NCBI GenBank assembly: GCA_036873755.1 | Contig: JAVTVY010037275.1 | Span: 102,761 to 166,760, forward strand | DNA: 64,000 nt | Direction of reading: 5' to 3' | From: Hanleya hanleyi | Lineage: Eukaryota > Mollusca > Polyplacophora > Lepidopleurida > Hanleyidae | Shown: piece after piece, positions 1-12,350 of the stretch | Position numbering within the stretch: the first letter of the stretch is position 1 | How the letters are laid out: each line of letters begins with the position of its first letter | Notes under the pieces: generated by a model | Databases searched by the model: none | Seen by the model: only the letters and a program-made list of their open reading frames with translations | Told to the model about the DNA's origin: nothing | Position numbers and translations under genes: made by a program

Positions 1-540
1 CATGGCTGTGCAGCTGTCATGGCAACATGTCTTTGCATCATTAATCGAAACAATGCTTTGCAGCGGTCATAAGCCACAATGCCTTGCAGCTGTCATAGCA
101 ACAATGCTTAAATATAATGATTATTGACTTTCGCTGATTCTGTTGTCAAATGTTATGGCTGTTCAATGTAAGTGTTTTTAATCACGTTGGTTGCTCTAAA
201 ACTTTGTTTGCTGGACAAAGATACTGATCAAGTAACGTTCAACTGGACAAAAAAAATAACTTGATTTAAATTTCGGAAACTTGAGAAACCTTTTGATTAA
301 TGTGGGATCCATGAACCAATGATTACTATGGTTATGTCTAGTTTGACCTGATGAGACCAGTATGAACAGAGACAGTTTCTTCCATGCAAACTTTGAGAGC
401 GATTGCCATTGTTTATTATTGTGAACATGTAATATTGTATTGCTTCAGTACTTCATAATGGTGTATTATGTCATTGTTTTTTAACCTGTCAATGGTGTAA
501 CGTTCTGCTGCTTAAAGCTACATGTACATGTAAGTGTCTC

Positions 541-640
541 CGATATTGTATGCTGTGTGTATATTTGTGTGACTATGGCTAGGCTTGACGGTGATATTGT
601 ATGCTGTGTATACTTGTGTGACTATGGCTAGGCTTGACGG
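541..640. repeat. Approximately 50-bp tandem duplication
   Basis: Two adjacent copies of a block containing GATATTGTATGCTGTGT and ACTATGGCTAGGCTTGACGG differ by a 2-bp indel and one or two substitutions. Confidence 0.85.
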
Positions 641-667
641 GTGACATGCTGACTCTGGAATTTAGGG

Positions 668-913
668 TAATCCCTCCTATAATTCAGTCCCCTATCAAAA
701 TTCAATCACCCCCAATTTTGGGGACAAAATTCAATTCAATTCAATTCAATTCAATTCAATTCTAGTAAATTGGATCATTGAAATAACAGAGAAATACTGG
801 ATTATCTATGATTTTGAACCATTTTGTCAACTTCCTGTTCTAATAAATTTGATCACCCCCTGACTTTATGCTGCAAAATTCCACTTTCTATGATTGAATT
901 ATTAGAGGGATTA
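668..913 (-). mobile_element. MITE-like element A, copy 1
   Basis: This 246-bp segment is bounded by imperfect inverted repeats at 668-689 and 892-913, which match at 19 of 22 positions and begin TAATCCCTC. A TA dinucleotide sits at each outer end, which fits a Tc1/mariner-type target duplication. No transposase is present, so it would be non-autonomous. A (CAATT)n microsatellite of about six units lies inside at about 732-763. Part of the interior (about 795-857) reappears in reverse complement at 3663-3718, so the family is dispersed. Confidence 0.65.
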
Positions 914-1287
914 TCGTAAGATTACGATTCTCTGTGCGTACTCCTACCCTGCATGATCCATGGATTTAATTCATGACACTCTGAAATGTTTTGGGGTCAT
1001 TTTGTGCTTATTGGTGTGCTTTAATCACTGGAGGAGGCAGTATTATTGTATGCAAAAATTGAAACTTCAAAATTCTTAATTTATATAAATTTTATGTGGA
1101 TTGTGGAATTTTAAATGAGTGTTACAGGAACGCAAATATTTTATGATTTATTTAATTTGAAAATAATGCTAAGAGATTATTCTAAGGTATTTCTTCTTGT
1201 AATTATTGTTCAGTAATTAATTCATTGATTATTGGTTGAAACAATCACCATGCAGATTGCTCATTCATGATCGTATCGAACAAATCA

Positions 1288-1827
1288 AACATTTGGGGGA
1301 ACAGAGTTTGAATATTGGATCACTGTATAGCAAACATTTGGGGGAACAGTGTTTGAATATTGGATCACTGTATAGCTAACATTTGGGGGAACAGTGTTTG
1401 AATATTGGATCACTGTATAGCAAACATTTGGGGGAACAGTGTTTGAATATTGGATCACTGTATAGCTAACATTTGGGGGAACAGTGTTTGAATATTGGAT
1501 CACTGTATAGCTAACATTTGGGGGAACAGTGTTTGAATATTGGATCACTGTATAGCAAACATTTGGGGGAACAGTGTTTGAATATTGGATCACTGTATAG
1601 CTAACATTTGGGGGAACAGTGTTTGAATATTGGATCACTGTATAGCAAACATTTGGGGGAACAGTGTTTGAATATTGGATCACTGTATAGCTAACATTTG
1701 GGGGAACAGTGTTTGAATATTGGATCACTGTATAGCTAACATTTGGGGGAACAGTGTTTGAATATTGGATCACTGTATAGCTAACATTTGGGGGAACAGT
1801 GTTTGAATATTGGATCACTGTATAGCT
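1288..1827. repeat. 45-bp minisatellite, 12 units
   Basis: Twelve head-to-tail copies of a 45-bp unit containing CATTTGGGGGAACAGTGTTT are nearly identical. Variation is mainly one base near the unit end (TAGCT or TAGCA). Because 45 is a multiple of 3 the array is open on the minus strand, but that reading has no start context, splice sites or protein-like composition. Confidence 0.95.
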
Positions 1828-1937
1828 GCCTTTTGTATCTTCAAAGTTTGCTGTCCTGTATTTCTGTGTATCTCTCATACACGTAAAGTTCATTGTCCAG
1901 AGTATTGTCAGATCTCATGTAGAGAAATTTATTTGAA

Positions 1938-2265
1938 ATGTGTATGTGAGGTGTATGTAGAATGTATGTGAGGTGTATGTAGAATGTATGTGAGGTGTAT
2001 GTAGAATGTATGTGAAGTGTATGTAGAATGTATGTGAGGTGTATGTAGAATGTATGTGAGGTGTATGTACAATGTATGTGAGGTGTATGTAGAATGTATG
2101 TGAAGTGTATGTAGAATGTATGTGAGGTGTATGTAGAATGTATGTGAAGTGTATGTAGAATGTATGTGAGGTGTATTGAGAATGTATATGAGGTGTATGT
2201 AGAATGTATGTGAGGTGTATGTAGAATGTATGTGAGGTGTATGTAGAATGTATGTGATGTGTATG
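1938..2265. repeat. 22-bp minisatellite, about 15 units
   Basis: Tandem copies of a 22-bp unit GTGTATGTAGAATGTATGTG+AG occur with a few substitutions. The array decays into related (GTATGTG)-rich sequence up to about 2500. It is intronic. Confidence 0.93.
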
Positions 2266-3029
2266 CAAATCGATGTAGCTACATGTGGAGTGTGTCGGAA
2301 GTGTTGAGAAGTGTATGTGGTATAATGGATGTATGCGAGGTGTATATAAAGAGTATGTGAGCTATATGTAAACTGTATACGAGAGGTATTTGAACCGTGC
2401 ATGAGGTGTTTATGAAGTGTATATGTGTGATGTATGTCAAATGTATGTGAGATGTAAATATGTGAAATGTTTCCAAGGTGTTGTGTATGTGAAATGTATG
2501 CCAGCTGTATATAAATTTTATATTATGTGTGCATTTGTGACCGGTCTTTGAAGTGTACTCGGACTATAATCGCGTCGCATGTGTATCATAACTCCAAATC
2601 GTGCATGATCCCGTCGTTTGAACCTTTTCGCGAATTTGTCCCAGCATGCTTGCTCATTTGACCTTTGACTTCTGAGGAAGCTGAGCTGACCAATCAGAAG
2701 CCTCCAGGAGATGTATGTATATCCTTAGCTGTTGTCACGCTGCTTTCTTAATGTATGCCCATTCTCTACGCCTCCCAAACTAAATGCCAATGGATCCCTT
2801 TGAGTAAGATATATCTAATTCTTTTAGAAGTACATCACATTCATCTTCACAGTTAAGAGCTGGCGTCTGTTGGAACTATCAATACTTATTACTCATTTGA
2901 GACAACAGTGATCTTTTGAATAACATCTTGGCAAATTTCTGGCTATATAGCTAGTTCTAATAAGTGGAGCTTCCTCCCTAACTTGAATCATGGAGACTGG
3001 TTAATGTATTTGTATGGAAACTCCAAAGT

Positions 3030-3206
3030 AATTTTAGAAGACTCGATTGGTCATTGAATTCTAGCATTTTCATTGGCTTGCAAAGAAAACTGGAAGAAAA
3101 TCTATTCCAAAGCAGTTTTAGAAGACTCGATTGGGCGGCTCCCATTTTTTCAAATTGAATTCTAGCATTTTCACTGGCTCATCGAGAAAACTGGAAGAAA
3201 ACCTGT
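3030..3206. repeat. Diverged direct duplication, about 85 bp
   Basis: Two diverged copies share TTTTAGAAGACTCGATTGG, then GAATTCTAGCATTTTCA and GAAAACTGGAAGAAAA. The second has an extra stretch of about 16 bp. The same word order (GATTGGTCA ... CTCATTGGC ... GAAGGAAATCC) recurs at 31480-31555 inside MITE B, so these may be fragments of that family. Confidence 0.7.
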
Positions 3207-3619
3207 TCATAGGGCAGTTGTGAATAGTGGAGTTAGCAGTAATACTGTCTTCTGTTTGCAAACATTACAGCTGAATTTACTGGTTTCATATTGTCTAACT
3301 GTGCCAGCTTTGACATGAAAATGTTGAGTGTATATTCTTTCCTTCAGTAAAGACCTAAATTTCTCAGTATTTGTATCGAAAATGAAATAGTTTAAAGGAG
3401 TATCAAGGAAGCTAAAATGAAAAAGATTGAAGAGGTAGAGGATCAACTAATGTGATCAGTTCAGCAGAGTCCGAGACTTAAGCAGTTGAAGCATACTTTT
3501 CTTGATGCTTCATTAAGATTTACAAAAGCTTTCCTGTGACATTATATAATGTTCAGATGACGTGTAAGTTCATGAAGAATTTCATTCATTGAAACTGGAA
3601 AACAGATGTTTGAATATAG

Positions 3620-3790
3620 TGATTCGTATTACAGGAAGTGAAATTCCTACCATTGAATCAGGAGGATCAAATTTATTATAACAGGAAGTTGGTAAAGTGG
3701 TCCAAAATCATTCAGATTTTTAATTTAAATTTTTTTTTTTTAATTTACTGATTTTAGAGGGTGATCAATTTTATTGCAATGAATGACTGG
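3620..3790 (+). mobile_element. Degraded MITE A, copy 2
   Basis: The stretch from 3663 (GATCAAATTTATTATAACAG onward) to about 3718 matches the reverse complement of 795-857 at most positions. Flanking sequence follows the order of copy 1 with more decay. Terminal inverted repeats are not clearly preserved. Confidence 0.55.
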
Positions 3791-5190
3791 TCATTAAGTT
3801 TTAGTCATAAAAATTCATTGAGTTAAAAAAATCACATTCTGAAAGAAATTTAATAATAGTCACCAGCCCAAATTGTTAATCATTGATTATCTGATAAACA
3901 TTGAGTGGAGAATAACATCTTAATATCACCAAAAATAGCAGTCCGGTAGATTAACAGAACAGTCAGAATGCTTGTCACTTGTTGCTGAATAGATTAGACT
4001 CAGTTAAGATAAACAGGGTTAAGAAATAGCCGCTGATAAATTCTGACTGAAGGGACAGTAGATACCACATGGGAGCTCTTGATCGTTTCGCTGAATGTCC
4101 ACAAATCTTGACTGTAAATGTACAAGAAAATGATTGTCAGAATAATGCATCATGAAAATGAGTGGTTTTCGCTTCAATATGATGAGTACAGGAGCGTATG
4201 AAAGAGCTACAGCTTTGGAAAAATAGAAATTATATGTTTAGGGTTGTTAGTGAACTTGATGCAAGCTGTTATCCTGATCTGGAAAAAATGTTCAGAAGCT
4301 AGCCAGTGATTGTCAGACTTGATGACTCCATATATATTATATATCAGAACAATAACAAATAGCTCTCTACATTTTATTCTGACTGCAGTTTTGAACAGTA
4401 TGAACAGTGTTGTTAGAAAGTCAAGAAAGGCTATTTGTTACATTACTTATATCGCTATAGTATATATATAGTCCGGTTTATTTAAGTGCCATGTCTGGCA
4501 GGGTTTTTCTGAGCTGTAGAGTATAGTAATGGCTAACAGATGATAAAACATGTGCCCAAGCTGCATCTGGTAAGATACTAAATACCAGAGTTTGAGGGAA
4601 AACTATAATGACACCTTACTTCTACTTGTAATGCACCAGAGCTAAAAACAGACCTAAGATAAATAGTCGAGTTAAAAACAGAGAGGAGCTATGAAAATGT
4701 CAAGCTCTGGTAGCCATTTTCTGTAAACACGCATCCCAGCTGGATGATTAAGTCATTTGGAGACACCTGAAGGCATTTTCTTTTTTCCATATTTTCTAAC
4801 TTGACCTTTGACCCCGAAGCCCGGGCCACTTAACCCTGTCATGTGTTACAAGTTAAATACAAGAACTTGCCATAAAAATAGATTATTCCAGTGTGCATAT
4901 GTTGTTTGGGCTATAAACTTGTCTAAATTTAGGTTTACTATATAATCTCACACCATGGAGCCTGTATAGGTCGTGACTATACAGAAACTTACACTATGCA
5001 ATTACATGTATGTACCATATATATATATATATATATAGTCTGTGGTCCAGATACCTTAAATATAGCAGTTCTCTGTAATCACAAAGCTTCAGCCATTTTG
5101 TATTAAACATAAATATCACTCATAATCATAAAATTAATCTAATTTTTACATGATTAGCTGGATTTTTCCCCCCAATTTTTTTCACAAACT

Positions 5191-5344
5191 GGAAGACATC
5201 TCATGATGCATTGGAAGACATCCCATGATGCATTGGAAGACATCCCATGATGCATTGGAAGATATCCCATGATGCATTGGAAGACATCCCATGATGCATT
5301 GGAAGATATCCCATGATGCATTGGAAGATATCCCATGATGCATT
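5191..5344. repeat. 22-bp minisatellite, 7 units
   Basis: Exactly seven copies of a 22-bp unit, GGAAGACATCCCATGATGCA+TT, with C/T variation, span 154 bp. The 3' flank (GTTTCTATTAAACTCCATTA) together with the unit reads, in reverse complement, like the terminal repeat of MITE B at 31420-31470. The array therefore seems to have grown inside the end of such an element. Confidence 0.93.
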
Positions 5345-5902
5345 TTTGTTTCTATTAAACTCCATTAGAATAGTGGTATGATTTTATATGAAAGTATGCA
5401 ATTCCAAAAAAGAAACCAGATAAAATTAGTATATAAAAGTATGCAATTACAAAAAGGAAATCAGACAAAATTATTAATCATATATATGTTAATATACATA
5501 TATATAAATTTATTCTGATTTCTAAAACTAATATTGTATTCTGCTGTGTCACCATTTTGTCCTAATATGCTTGAAGTGTTTGTCTTGGCTAACAGTTGTA
5601 TTTGTCACATTTTTGCATCTCTGTTTTACAGTGGATTTGAGGTTGGGATGGTAAGCTAGTTTTAGTGGTTCTATTACTGCATAATCTGCTTTTTCAGGGT
5701 GAAAAAGAGGCAAGAACAAATATGAATATGGATGATTTCTTTTGTATCACTATAATTTTTTGAGCTGGTTAAATTCTTAAGTATGTATTCATGATTACTG
5801 ACTTGATGCGGGCGGGAGGGGTGAACATTTTGTTAGAAAACCTCCCGCAAATTCATGGCAATCTCATAAAATTGAACTATGTTTTATCTCTATTCAATGC
5901 AG

Positions 5903-8900
5903 ATGAACTCGCTGAAGGTGAAGAAACTGCTCCCCTTGAAATACAAGGTATATCCCAACCAGAGATTGTCGAGGAAGAGGTTGTTACGACTGAAGCTACC
6001 CAACAAATACCTGTGGAGGCTGAAGTTGCTCCCGAGGAGGAATTCCCAGAGGAGGAAGTTGTTGTCTCAACTGAAATTGAGGAAGAAGCCAAACCAGAAA
6101 TTGCAGAGGAGGAAGTTGTTACAGCTGAAGCTATTCAAGAAATACCCGTGGAGGCTGAAGTTGCTTCTCAGGAGGAATTTCCAGAGGAGGAAGTTGTTGT
6201 CTCAACTGAAATTGAGGAAGAAGCTCAACCAGAAATTGCAGAGGAGGAAGTTGTTACAGCTGAAGCTATCCAAGGAATACCCGTGGAGGCTGAAGTTGCT
6301 CCTGAGGAAGAATTTCCAGAGGAGGAAGTTGTAGTCTCAACTGTAATTGAGGAAGAAGCTCAACTGCAAATTGCAGAGGAGGAGGTTGTTTCGACTGAAG
6401 CTGTCCTAGAAATACCTGTGGAGGCTGAAGTTGCTCCTGAGGAAGAATTCCCAGAGGAGGAAGTTGTAGTCTCAACTGAAATTGAGGAAGAAGCTCAACC
6501 AGAAATTGCAGAGGAGGAAGTTGTTACAGCTGAAGCTATCCAAGAAATACCCGTGGAAGCTGAAGTTGCTCCTGAGGAAGAATTCCCAGAGGAGGGTTAT
6601 GTGAGTCTCAACTGTAATTGAGGAAGAAGCTCAACCAGAAATTGCAGAGGAGGAAGTTGTTACAGATGAAGCTATCCAAGAAATACCTGTGGCGGCTGAA
6701 GTTGCTCCTGAGGAAGAATTCCCAGAGGAGGAAGTTGTAGTCTCAACTGTAATTGAGGAAGAAGCTCAACTGGAAATTGCAGAGGAGGAGGTTGTTTCGA
6801 CTGAAGCCATCCTAGAAATACCCGTGGAGGCTGAAGTTGCTCCTGAGGAAGAATTCCCAGAGGAGGAAGTTGTAGTCTCAACTGAAATTGAGGAAGAAGC
6901 TCAACCAGAAATTATAGAGGAGGAAGTTGTTACAGCTGAAGCTATCCAAGAAATACCCGTGGAAGCTGAAGTTGCTCCTGAGGAGGAATTCCCAGACGAG
7001 GAAGTTGTCTCAACACAAATTGAGGAAGAAGCCAAACCAGAAATTGCAGAGGAGGAAGTTGTTACAGCTGAAGCCATCCTAGAAATACCTGTGGAGGCTG
7101 AAGTTGCTCCTGAGGAAGAATTCCCAGAGGAGGAAACTTTAGTCTCAACTGAAATTGAGGAAGAAGCTCAACCAGAAATTGCAGAGGAGGAAGTTGTTAC
7201 AGCTGAAGCTATTCAAGAAATACCTGTGGAGGCTGAAGTTGCTCCTGAGGAAGAATTCCCAGAGGAGGAAGTTGTGGTCTCACCTGAAATTGAGGAAGAA
7301 GCTCAACTGGAAATTGCAGAGGAGGAGGTTGTTTCGACTGAAGCCATCCTAGAAATACCTGTGGAGGCTGAAGTTGCTCCTGAGGAAGAATTCCCAGAGG
7401 AGGAAGTTGTAGTCTCAACTGAAATTGAGGAAGAAGCTCAACCAGAAATTGCAGAGGAGGAAGTTGTTACAGCTGAAGCTATCCAAGAAATACCTGTGGC
7501 GGCTGAAGTTGCTCCTGAGGAAGAATTCCCAGTGGAGGAAGTTGTAGTCTCAACTGAAATTGAGGAAGAAGCTCAACTGGAAATTGCAGAGGAGGAGTTT
7601 GTTTCGACTGAAGCTATCCTAGAAATACCTGTGGAAACTGAAGTTGCTCCTGAGGAAGAATTCCCAGAGGAGGAAGTTGTAGTCTCAACTGAAATTGAGG
7701 AAGAAGCTCAACCAGAAATTGCAGAGGAGGAAGTTGTTACAGCTGAAGCTATCCAAGAAATACCCGTGGAAGCTGAAGTTGCTCCTGAGGTGGAATTCCC
7801 AGAGGAGGAAGTTGTCTCAACTGAAATTGAGGAAGAAGCCAAACCCGAAATTGCAGAGGAGGAAGTTGTTACAGCTGAAGCTATCCAAGAAATACCTGTG
7901 GAGGCTGAAGTTGCTCCTGTGAAAGAATTCCCAGAGGAGGAAGTTGTAGTCCCAACTGAAATTGAGGAAGAAGCTCAACCAGAAATTGCAGAGGAGGAAG
8001 TTGTTACAGCTGAAGCTATCCAAGAAATACCTGTGGCGGCTGAAGTTGCTCCTGAGGAAGAATTCCCAGAGGAGGAAGTTGTAGTGTCAACTGTAATTGA
8101 GGAAGAAGCTCAACTGCAAATTGCAGAGGAGGAGGTTGTTTCGACTGAAGCCGTCCTAGAAATACCCGTGGAGGCTGAAGTTGCTCCTGAGGAAGAATTC
8201 CCAGAGGAGGAAGTTGTAGTCTCAACTGAAATTGAGGAAGAAGCTCAACCAGAAATTGCAGAGGAGGAAGTTGTTACAGCTGAAGCTATCCAAGAAATAC
8301 CCGTGGAAGCTGAAGTTGCTCCTGAAGGAATTCCCAGAGGAGGAAGTTGTCTCAACTGAAATTGAGGAAGAAGCCAAACCAGAAATTGCAGAGGAGGAAG
8401 TTGTTACAGCTGAAGCTATCCAAGAAATACCCGTGGAAGCTGAAGTTGCTCCTGAGGAGGAATTCCCAGAGGAGGAAGTTGTCTCAACTGTAATTGAGGA
8501 AGAAGCTCAACTGGAAATTGCAGAGGAGGAGGTTGTTTCGACTGAAGCCGTCCTAGAAATACCCGTGGAAACTGAAGTTGCGCCTGAGGAAGAATTCCCA
8601 GCAGAGGAGGAAGTTGTTCAACTGAAATTGAGGAAGAAGCTCAACCAGAAATTGCAGAGGAGGAAGTTGTTACAGCTGAAGCTATCCAAGAAATACCCGT
8701 GGAAGCTGAAGTTGCTCCTGAGGAGGAATTCCCAGAGGAGGAAGTTGTCTCAACTGTAATTGAGGAAGAAGCTCAACTGGAAATTGCAGAGGAGGAGGTT
8801 GTTTCGACTGAAGCCGTCCTAGAAATACCCGTGGAGGCTGAAGTTGCGCCTGAGGAAGAATTCCCAGAGGAGGAAGTTGTAGTCTCAACTGAAATTGAGG

Positions 8901-9647
8901 AAGAAGCTCAACCAGAAATTGCAGAGGAGGAAGTTGTTACAGCTGAAGCTATCCAAGAAATACCCGTGGAAGCTGAAGTTGCTCCTGAGGAGGAATTCCC
9001 AGAGGAGGAAGTTGTCTCAACTGAAATTGAGGAAGAAGCCAAACCAGAAATTGCAGAGGAGGAAGTTGTTACAGCTGAAGCTATCCAAGAAATACCTGTG
9101 GAGGCTGAAGTTGCTCCTGGGGAAGAATTCCCAGAGGAGGAAGTTGTAGTCTCTACTGAAATTGAGGAAGAAGCCAAACCAGAAATTGCAGAGGAGGAAG
9201 TAGTTACAGTTGAAGCTATTGAAGAAATACCTGTGGAGGCTGAAGTTGCTCCTGAGGAGGAAACCCTTGAAGAAGTGGACATCATTATTGCAGATGTTGA
9301 GGATGTTTCCATTAAAGAAGAAGTTGAGCCTGGTAGAGAGCAACAAGAACAAGCGATGGTTGGTCAGGCACCAACGTTTGTGAAGGAACTGGAAACCGTT
9401 GAAATTGTTGATGGACAGCCTGCCCGATTTGAATGCCAGGTCATTGGAATTCCCCAGCCTGAGGTGGTCTGGATCCTTGACGGGGAGATCATAGAAGACA
9501 CGACGATCTACGATATCACTTATAGTGAGGACGGTACTTGTGTTCTTGTTATTGAAGAAACATTCCCAGAGGATGAAGGGGAGTATGAGTGCCAGGCCAC
9601 GAATGAGTTTGGCACAGTCACAACATCCGCGGAGCTCCACGTTTCAG
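5903..9647 (+). CDS. Exon 1: acidic 45-residue repeats + Ig domain (titin-like)
   Basis: The acceptor AG is at 5901-5902 and the exon enters in phase 1. The reading frame encodes about 25 copies of a 45-residue repeat with the core STEIEEEAQPEIAEEEVV, then TAEAIQEIPVEAEVAPEEEFP in order. Some copies are one residue shorter (VVS versus VVVS). An Ig I-set domain follows from about 9368: B-strand Cys at 9434, C-strand Trp at 9470, F-strand DEGEYEC with Cys at 9590, G strand ending ELHVSG. The donor is CAG|GTTGGA, phase 1, a weak-looking site. The frame is broken three times (about 6597, 8325 and 8617: +1, -2, -1); correcting these gives 3747 bp, a multiple of 3. The repeats resemble the poly-E type of titin spring, predicted acidic and extended. 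I read it as part of a titin-like muscle protein; the exact orthologue is not assignable from this window. Confidence 0.85.
6594..6605 (+). other. Frameshift 1 in exon 1 (+1)
   Basis: Where every other repeat reads GAGGAGGAAGTTGTAGTCTC, this copy reads GAGGAGGGTTATGTGAGTCT, one base longer. Repeat-type coding resumes immediately in the next frame. Confidence 0.85.
8322..8330 (+). other. Frameshift 2 in exon 1 (-2)
   Basis: The usual GCTCCTGAGGAGGAATTCCC is here GCTCCTGAAGGAATTCCC, two bases short. Repeat coding continues in the shifted frame. Confidence 0.85.
8601..8620 (+). other. Frameshift 3 in exon 1 (-1)
   Basis: A 3-bp insertion (CCCAGCAGAGG for CCCAGAGG) is followed by loss of one base (GTTGTTCAACTG for GTTGTCTCAACTG). 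The net effect restores a frame that leads into the Ig domain. Confidence 0.85.
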
Positions 9648-12350
9648 GTTGGATGTCATTCACTGTTTGGCTTGCCGTTCCTTTCCCCCATAACATACAC
9701 AGACATTCCACAGTAACACATAACTTTACATCAGACTAATATTACACATATTTCTTGCATGATTTTAAAATTTTGCATGTTTTCCAATTGTTTTTTCCCC
9801 TTTGATTGAAATTTCATATTTATTATTGCTACACGTTCATGAACATGTTGTCTTATTCAAGGGAGACAACCCCTGTATATGCATTGTTGAATGGCATTTA
9901 TAATCTTTTCTCATGTTTTTACTGATATTGTATTTTTAGGAATATAAAATGGTTGATTCTATTTTTCACAATTGTCAATTTCTCCTACTAATCGTTTGAT
10001 ATCACTAATAAGAAAGGCCCACACTTACTTACTACAGTATGTTGTGTATTTTTTATTTAGGAAATTGTCACTTGAGCAGTCAGAAATTTGCTCTATATAC
10101 AAAATTAATACCAACAGATTTTCTGTTGACAAATGGAAAGCGTATTTAGAGATCTGTGGCCTTTCTTGTGAAAAAAAATTTATTGGGTTTCTGTTTCCTT
10201 TGTCAAACTGAAACCCTATGTGCAGGCAATGATACAGGATGTTGTACCCTGGGAGCCATGATTGGTAAAAAGACCTCTGTCTGTCCGTCACCATCATATT
10301 TACTCAACAAAAAATATGATGCTTTGAGCATCAGAATTATTGAGCCAAAATCTAAATGCCCCCCCCCCCCAACAAAAAATGTTTCCTGTATTATTGCCGG
10401 TTGTTTAATTTATGCATATAACAAGAGCATGTTGATTGCATGTTGGAATATAAGGGTGGACAATCCTCATGAAATTTGACCTGTGAGCAAAGGACCCCCT
10501 GCATCATTATGTAAATCCGCCCCTCTGCAGGTACAGTTGCTTCAAACAAGTCCACCTGTAGAGGGACAGATTCATATAATGATGTACAGGGTCTTTGTGG
10601 TGGAATGGTGTCAAAGCATATACAATATTTTTTTTATAGCATATATTCATATCGTTAATTTCATGAGGATTTTCTGAAGGAAAATATTCCCAGAGTGATT
10701 ATTATGAATGCAAATTCTATTGTTACAGCTCTAACGTTTTTCAAGTAACAAAAAATTCCATTTCAGACCGTGTTGATTCTAGACGCATGAACACTTTGCA
10801 TTCCAGGAATTACTGCATGCTCGAGCTTTAAGGTGGTAATGACAGAATTATCGCATATATTTTGCCTTTTGCATTAAAACAAACTTCTGCACATTTGAGA
10901 ACTGAAGTTTGCACTGTTTCTCATGTTAAATCTGATTCTCTCCGTAGAATCTTTACTCGAAAGAGCGACCAGTTTTCTGAATTTATCTCTGATTCATAAC
11001 GCTCTGATTCAGTGCTCCAAGCATTGTGGAAGTTTGTTTACTTTTTTTTTTGTACCTTTCCAACTTAATTGTTCCTTCTCGTTTATGCTGGTGGAATTTA
11101 ATGTTAAGATGCCGAGGACTGATTAACCCTATGTGAAAATTATTTTCAGTAATATTTACAATAATTAATGCCTTCGATCGTGAGACATACAGCAAGCTAG
11201 GGTCACAGTTCAGTATATCAGCCATATGTATCATTATTATAAATAAGCTAAATATTTGATGCACATGCTCCTGTATGGTGAATAAAGTATTCAATGCAAT
11301 TCAATTCAATTCATTTGGTCACTTGTCATATTCAGCTTTCATGTGGAATTTTTATTTGGAATATGACACTAACAATTCCGCTCTGAAAAAAAAAGTGGTT
11401 GTGCATTTAGGAGAGTTGTTTATTGTTTAAACACACGTTGAATTTTCAACGCATACTTTTTCTGTGTATTTCCTTTGAGACGTTTTAACCAATAATTAGT
11501 CTATAATATGAAATGTGTAAAACCATAAAAAAAAATCCCATTCAAAATAAATTTACGGTCGATTACATTCCTAGAGGCAAAGTTCAGTCAGCCATTGCAA
11601 TGATTCAAGTCTCAAAAAAAAAAAAAAAAGGAAATTGAAAGCAGACATGACACATAATCACTTCGTTTTCTTCCATTTTAGAGAATATTTTGCATATTAT
11701 GTAATACCATCACAAGATTTGAAGCTGCATTATAGAGACATTTACTAAGAAATAGATACACCGCTGAAATTCTAAGATTTTAGTTAAAACATGTGTATGG
11801 TATGCCAAGCCAATTTACATTGTGCCCATATCTGTTCTTTCCATTTTGCCACCAGCATAAACGAGGGTTGGTATCATGAAACAATGGATTTATTAATTCT
11901 GGAATTTGTTTTATCTGCATAATACTGGACTATATCTTTCCAGGGATTTAAACTGTTCAACTTTTCTGGATTTTGTTGCATAATCTTGCATATTATCAAA
12001 CTGTGTTATTGTTACATGTATGTAGTTTCACTGATTGAGAATTAAGTATTTCAAAAAGTTAAATTTAACATTGTCTGAGAATTAAGTATTTCAGAAAGTT
12101 AAATGTAACATTGTCTGTTTGTGGATCGAATTTTATTTTTATGATTTGAAGTATAATAGTTTTCATTGCATGGTATTAGGCAGTTCATAAGATACGTGTA
12201 GAGATCTTTAGAATCTTTATTCTACAGTCATCTTTCCTCAATTCTTCTTTTCTATTGATTATAAATCAAAATAATTTACAGATGCTATCAATTGTATTAT
12301 ACACTCAAACTTTTAAGTCACTATATTCCTGCACTTTAATGCTATATCAG
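9648..12350 (+). other. Intron 1
   Basis: This is an AT-rich intron between phase-1 splice sites, ending CTATATCAG|AA at 12350. It contains a C10 run near 10362, A15 near 11615 and a short (ATTCA)n tail at 11289-11315. I found no conserved exon, RNA gene or long repeat in it. Confidence 0.8.
11255..11315 (+). repeat. Possible non-LTR retroelement 3' tail
   Basis: GAATAAAGTATTCAATGCAA followed by repeated TTCAA resembles the microsatellite tail that ends many SINE/LINE copies. No body with a promoter box or reverse transcriptase could be recognised upstream, so this is only a hint. Confidence 0.3.

Larger units (their letters stand above)
1..5902 (+). other. Intron upstream of first visible exon
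   Basis: No conserved coding segment or RNA gene is recognisable here. The stretch is AT-rich and ends in a pyrimidine-rich acceptor whose AG is at 5901-5902. It carries several tandem repeats and MITE-like pieces listed separately. Outside those (for example 920-1280, 2300-3020, 3800-5150 and 5350-5900) I see only unique AT-rich sequence with short poly-A/T and TA runs. The 5' exons of the gene must lie upstream of the window. That this is intron rather than intergenic DNA is inferred from the phase-1 acceptor of the next exon. Confidence 0.7.

Noticed and set aside
1288..1827. CRISPR-like array (45-bp repeat here, or 54-bp repeat at 43 kb)
   Set aside because: Units are contiguous with no variable spacers, and the genome is clearly eukaryotic.
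5632..5650. 19-bp micro-exon with good acceptor (TGTTTTACAG) and donor (GTAAGC)
   Set aside because: To feed the phase-1 exon at 5903 it must enter in phase 0, which gives a stop (TGG ATT TGA). No other phase joins correctly.
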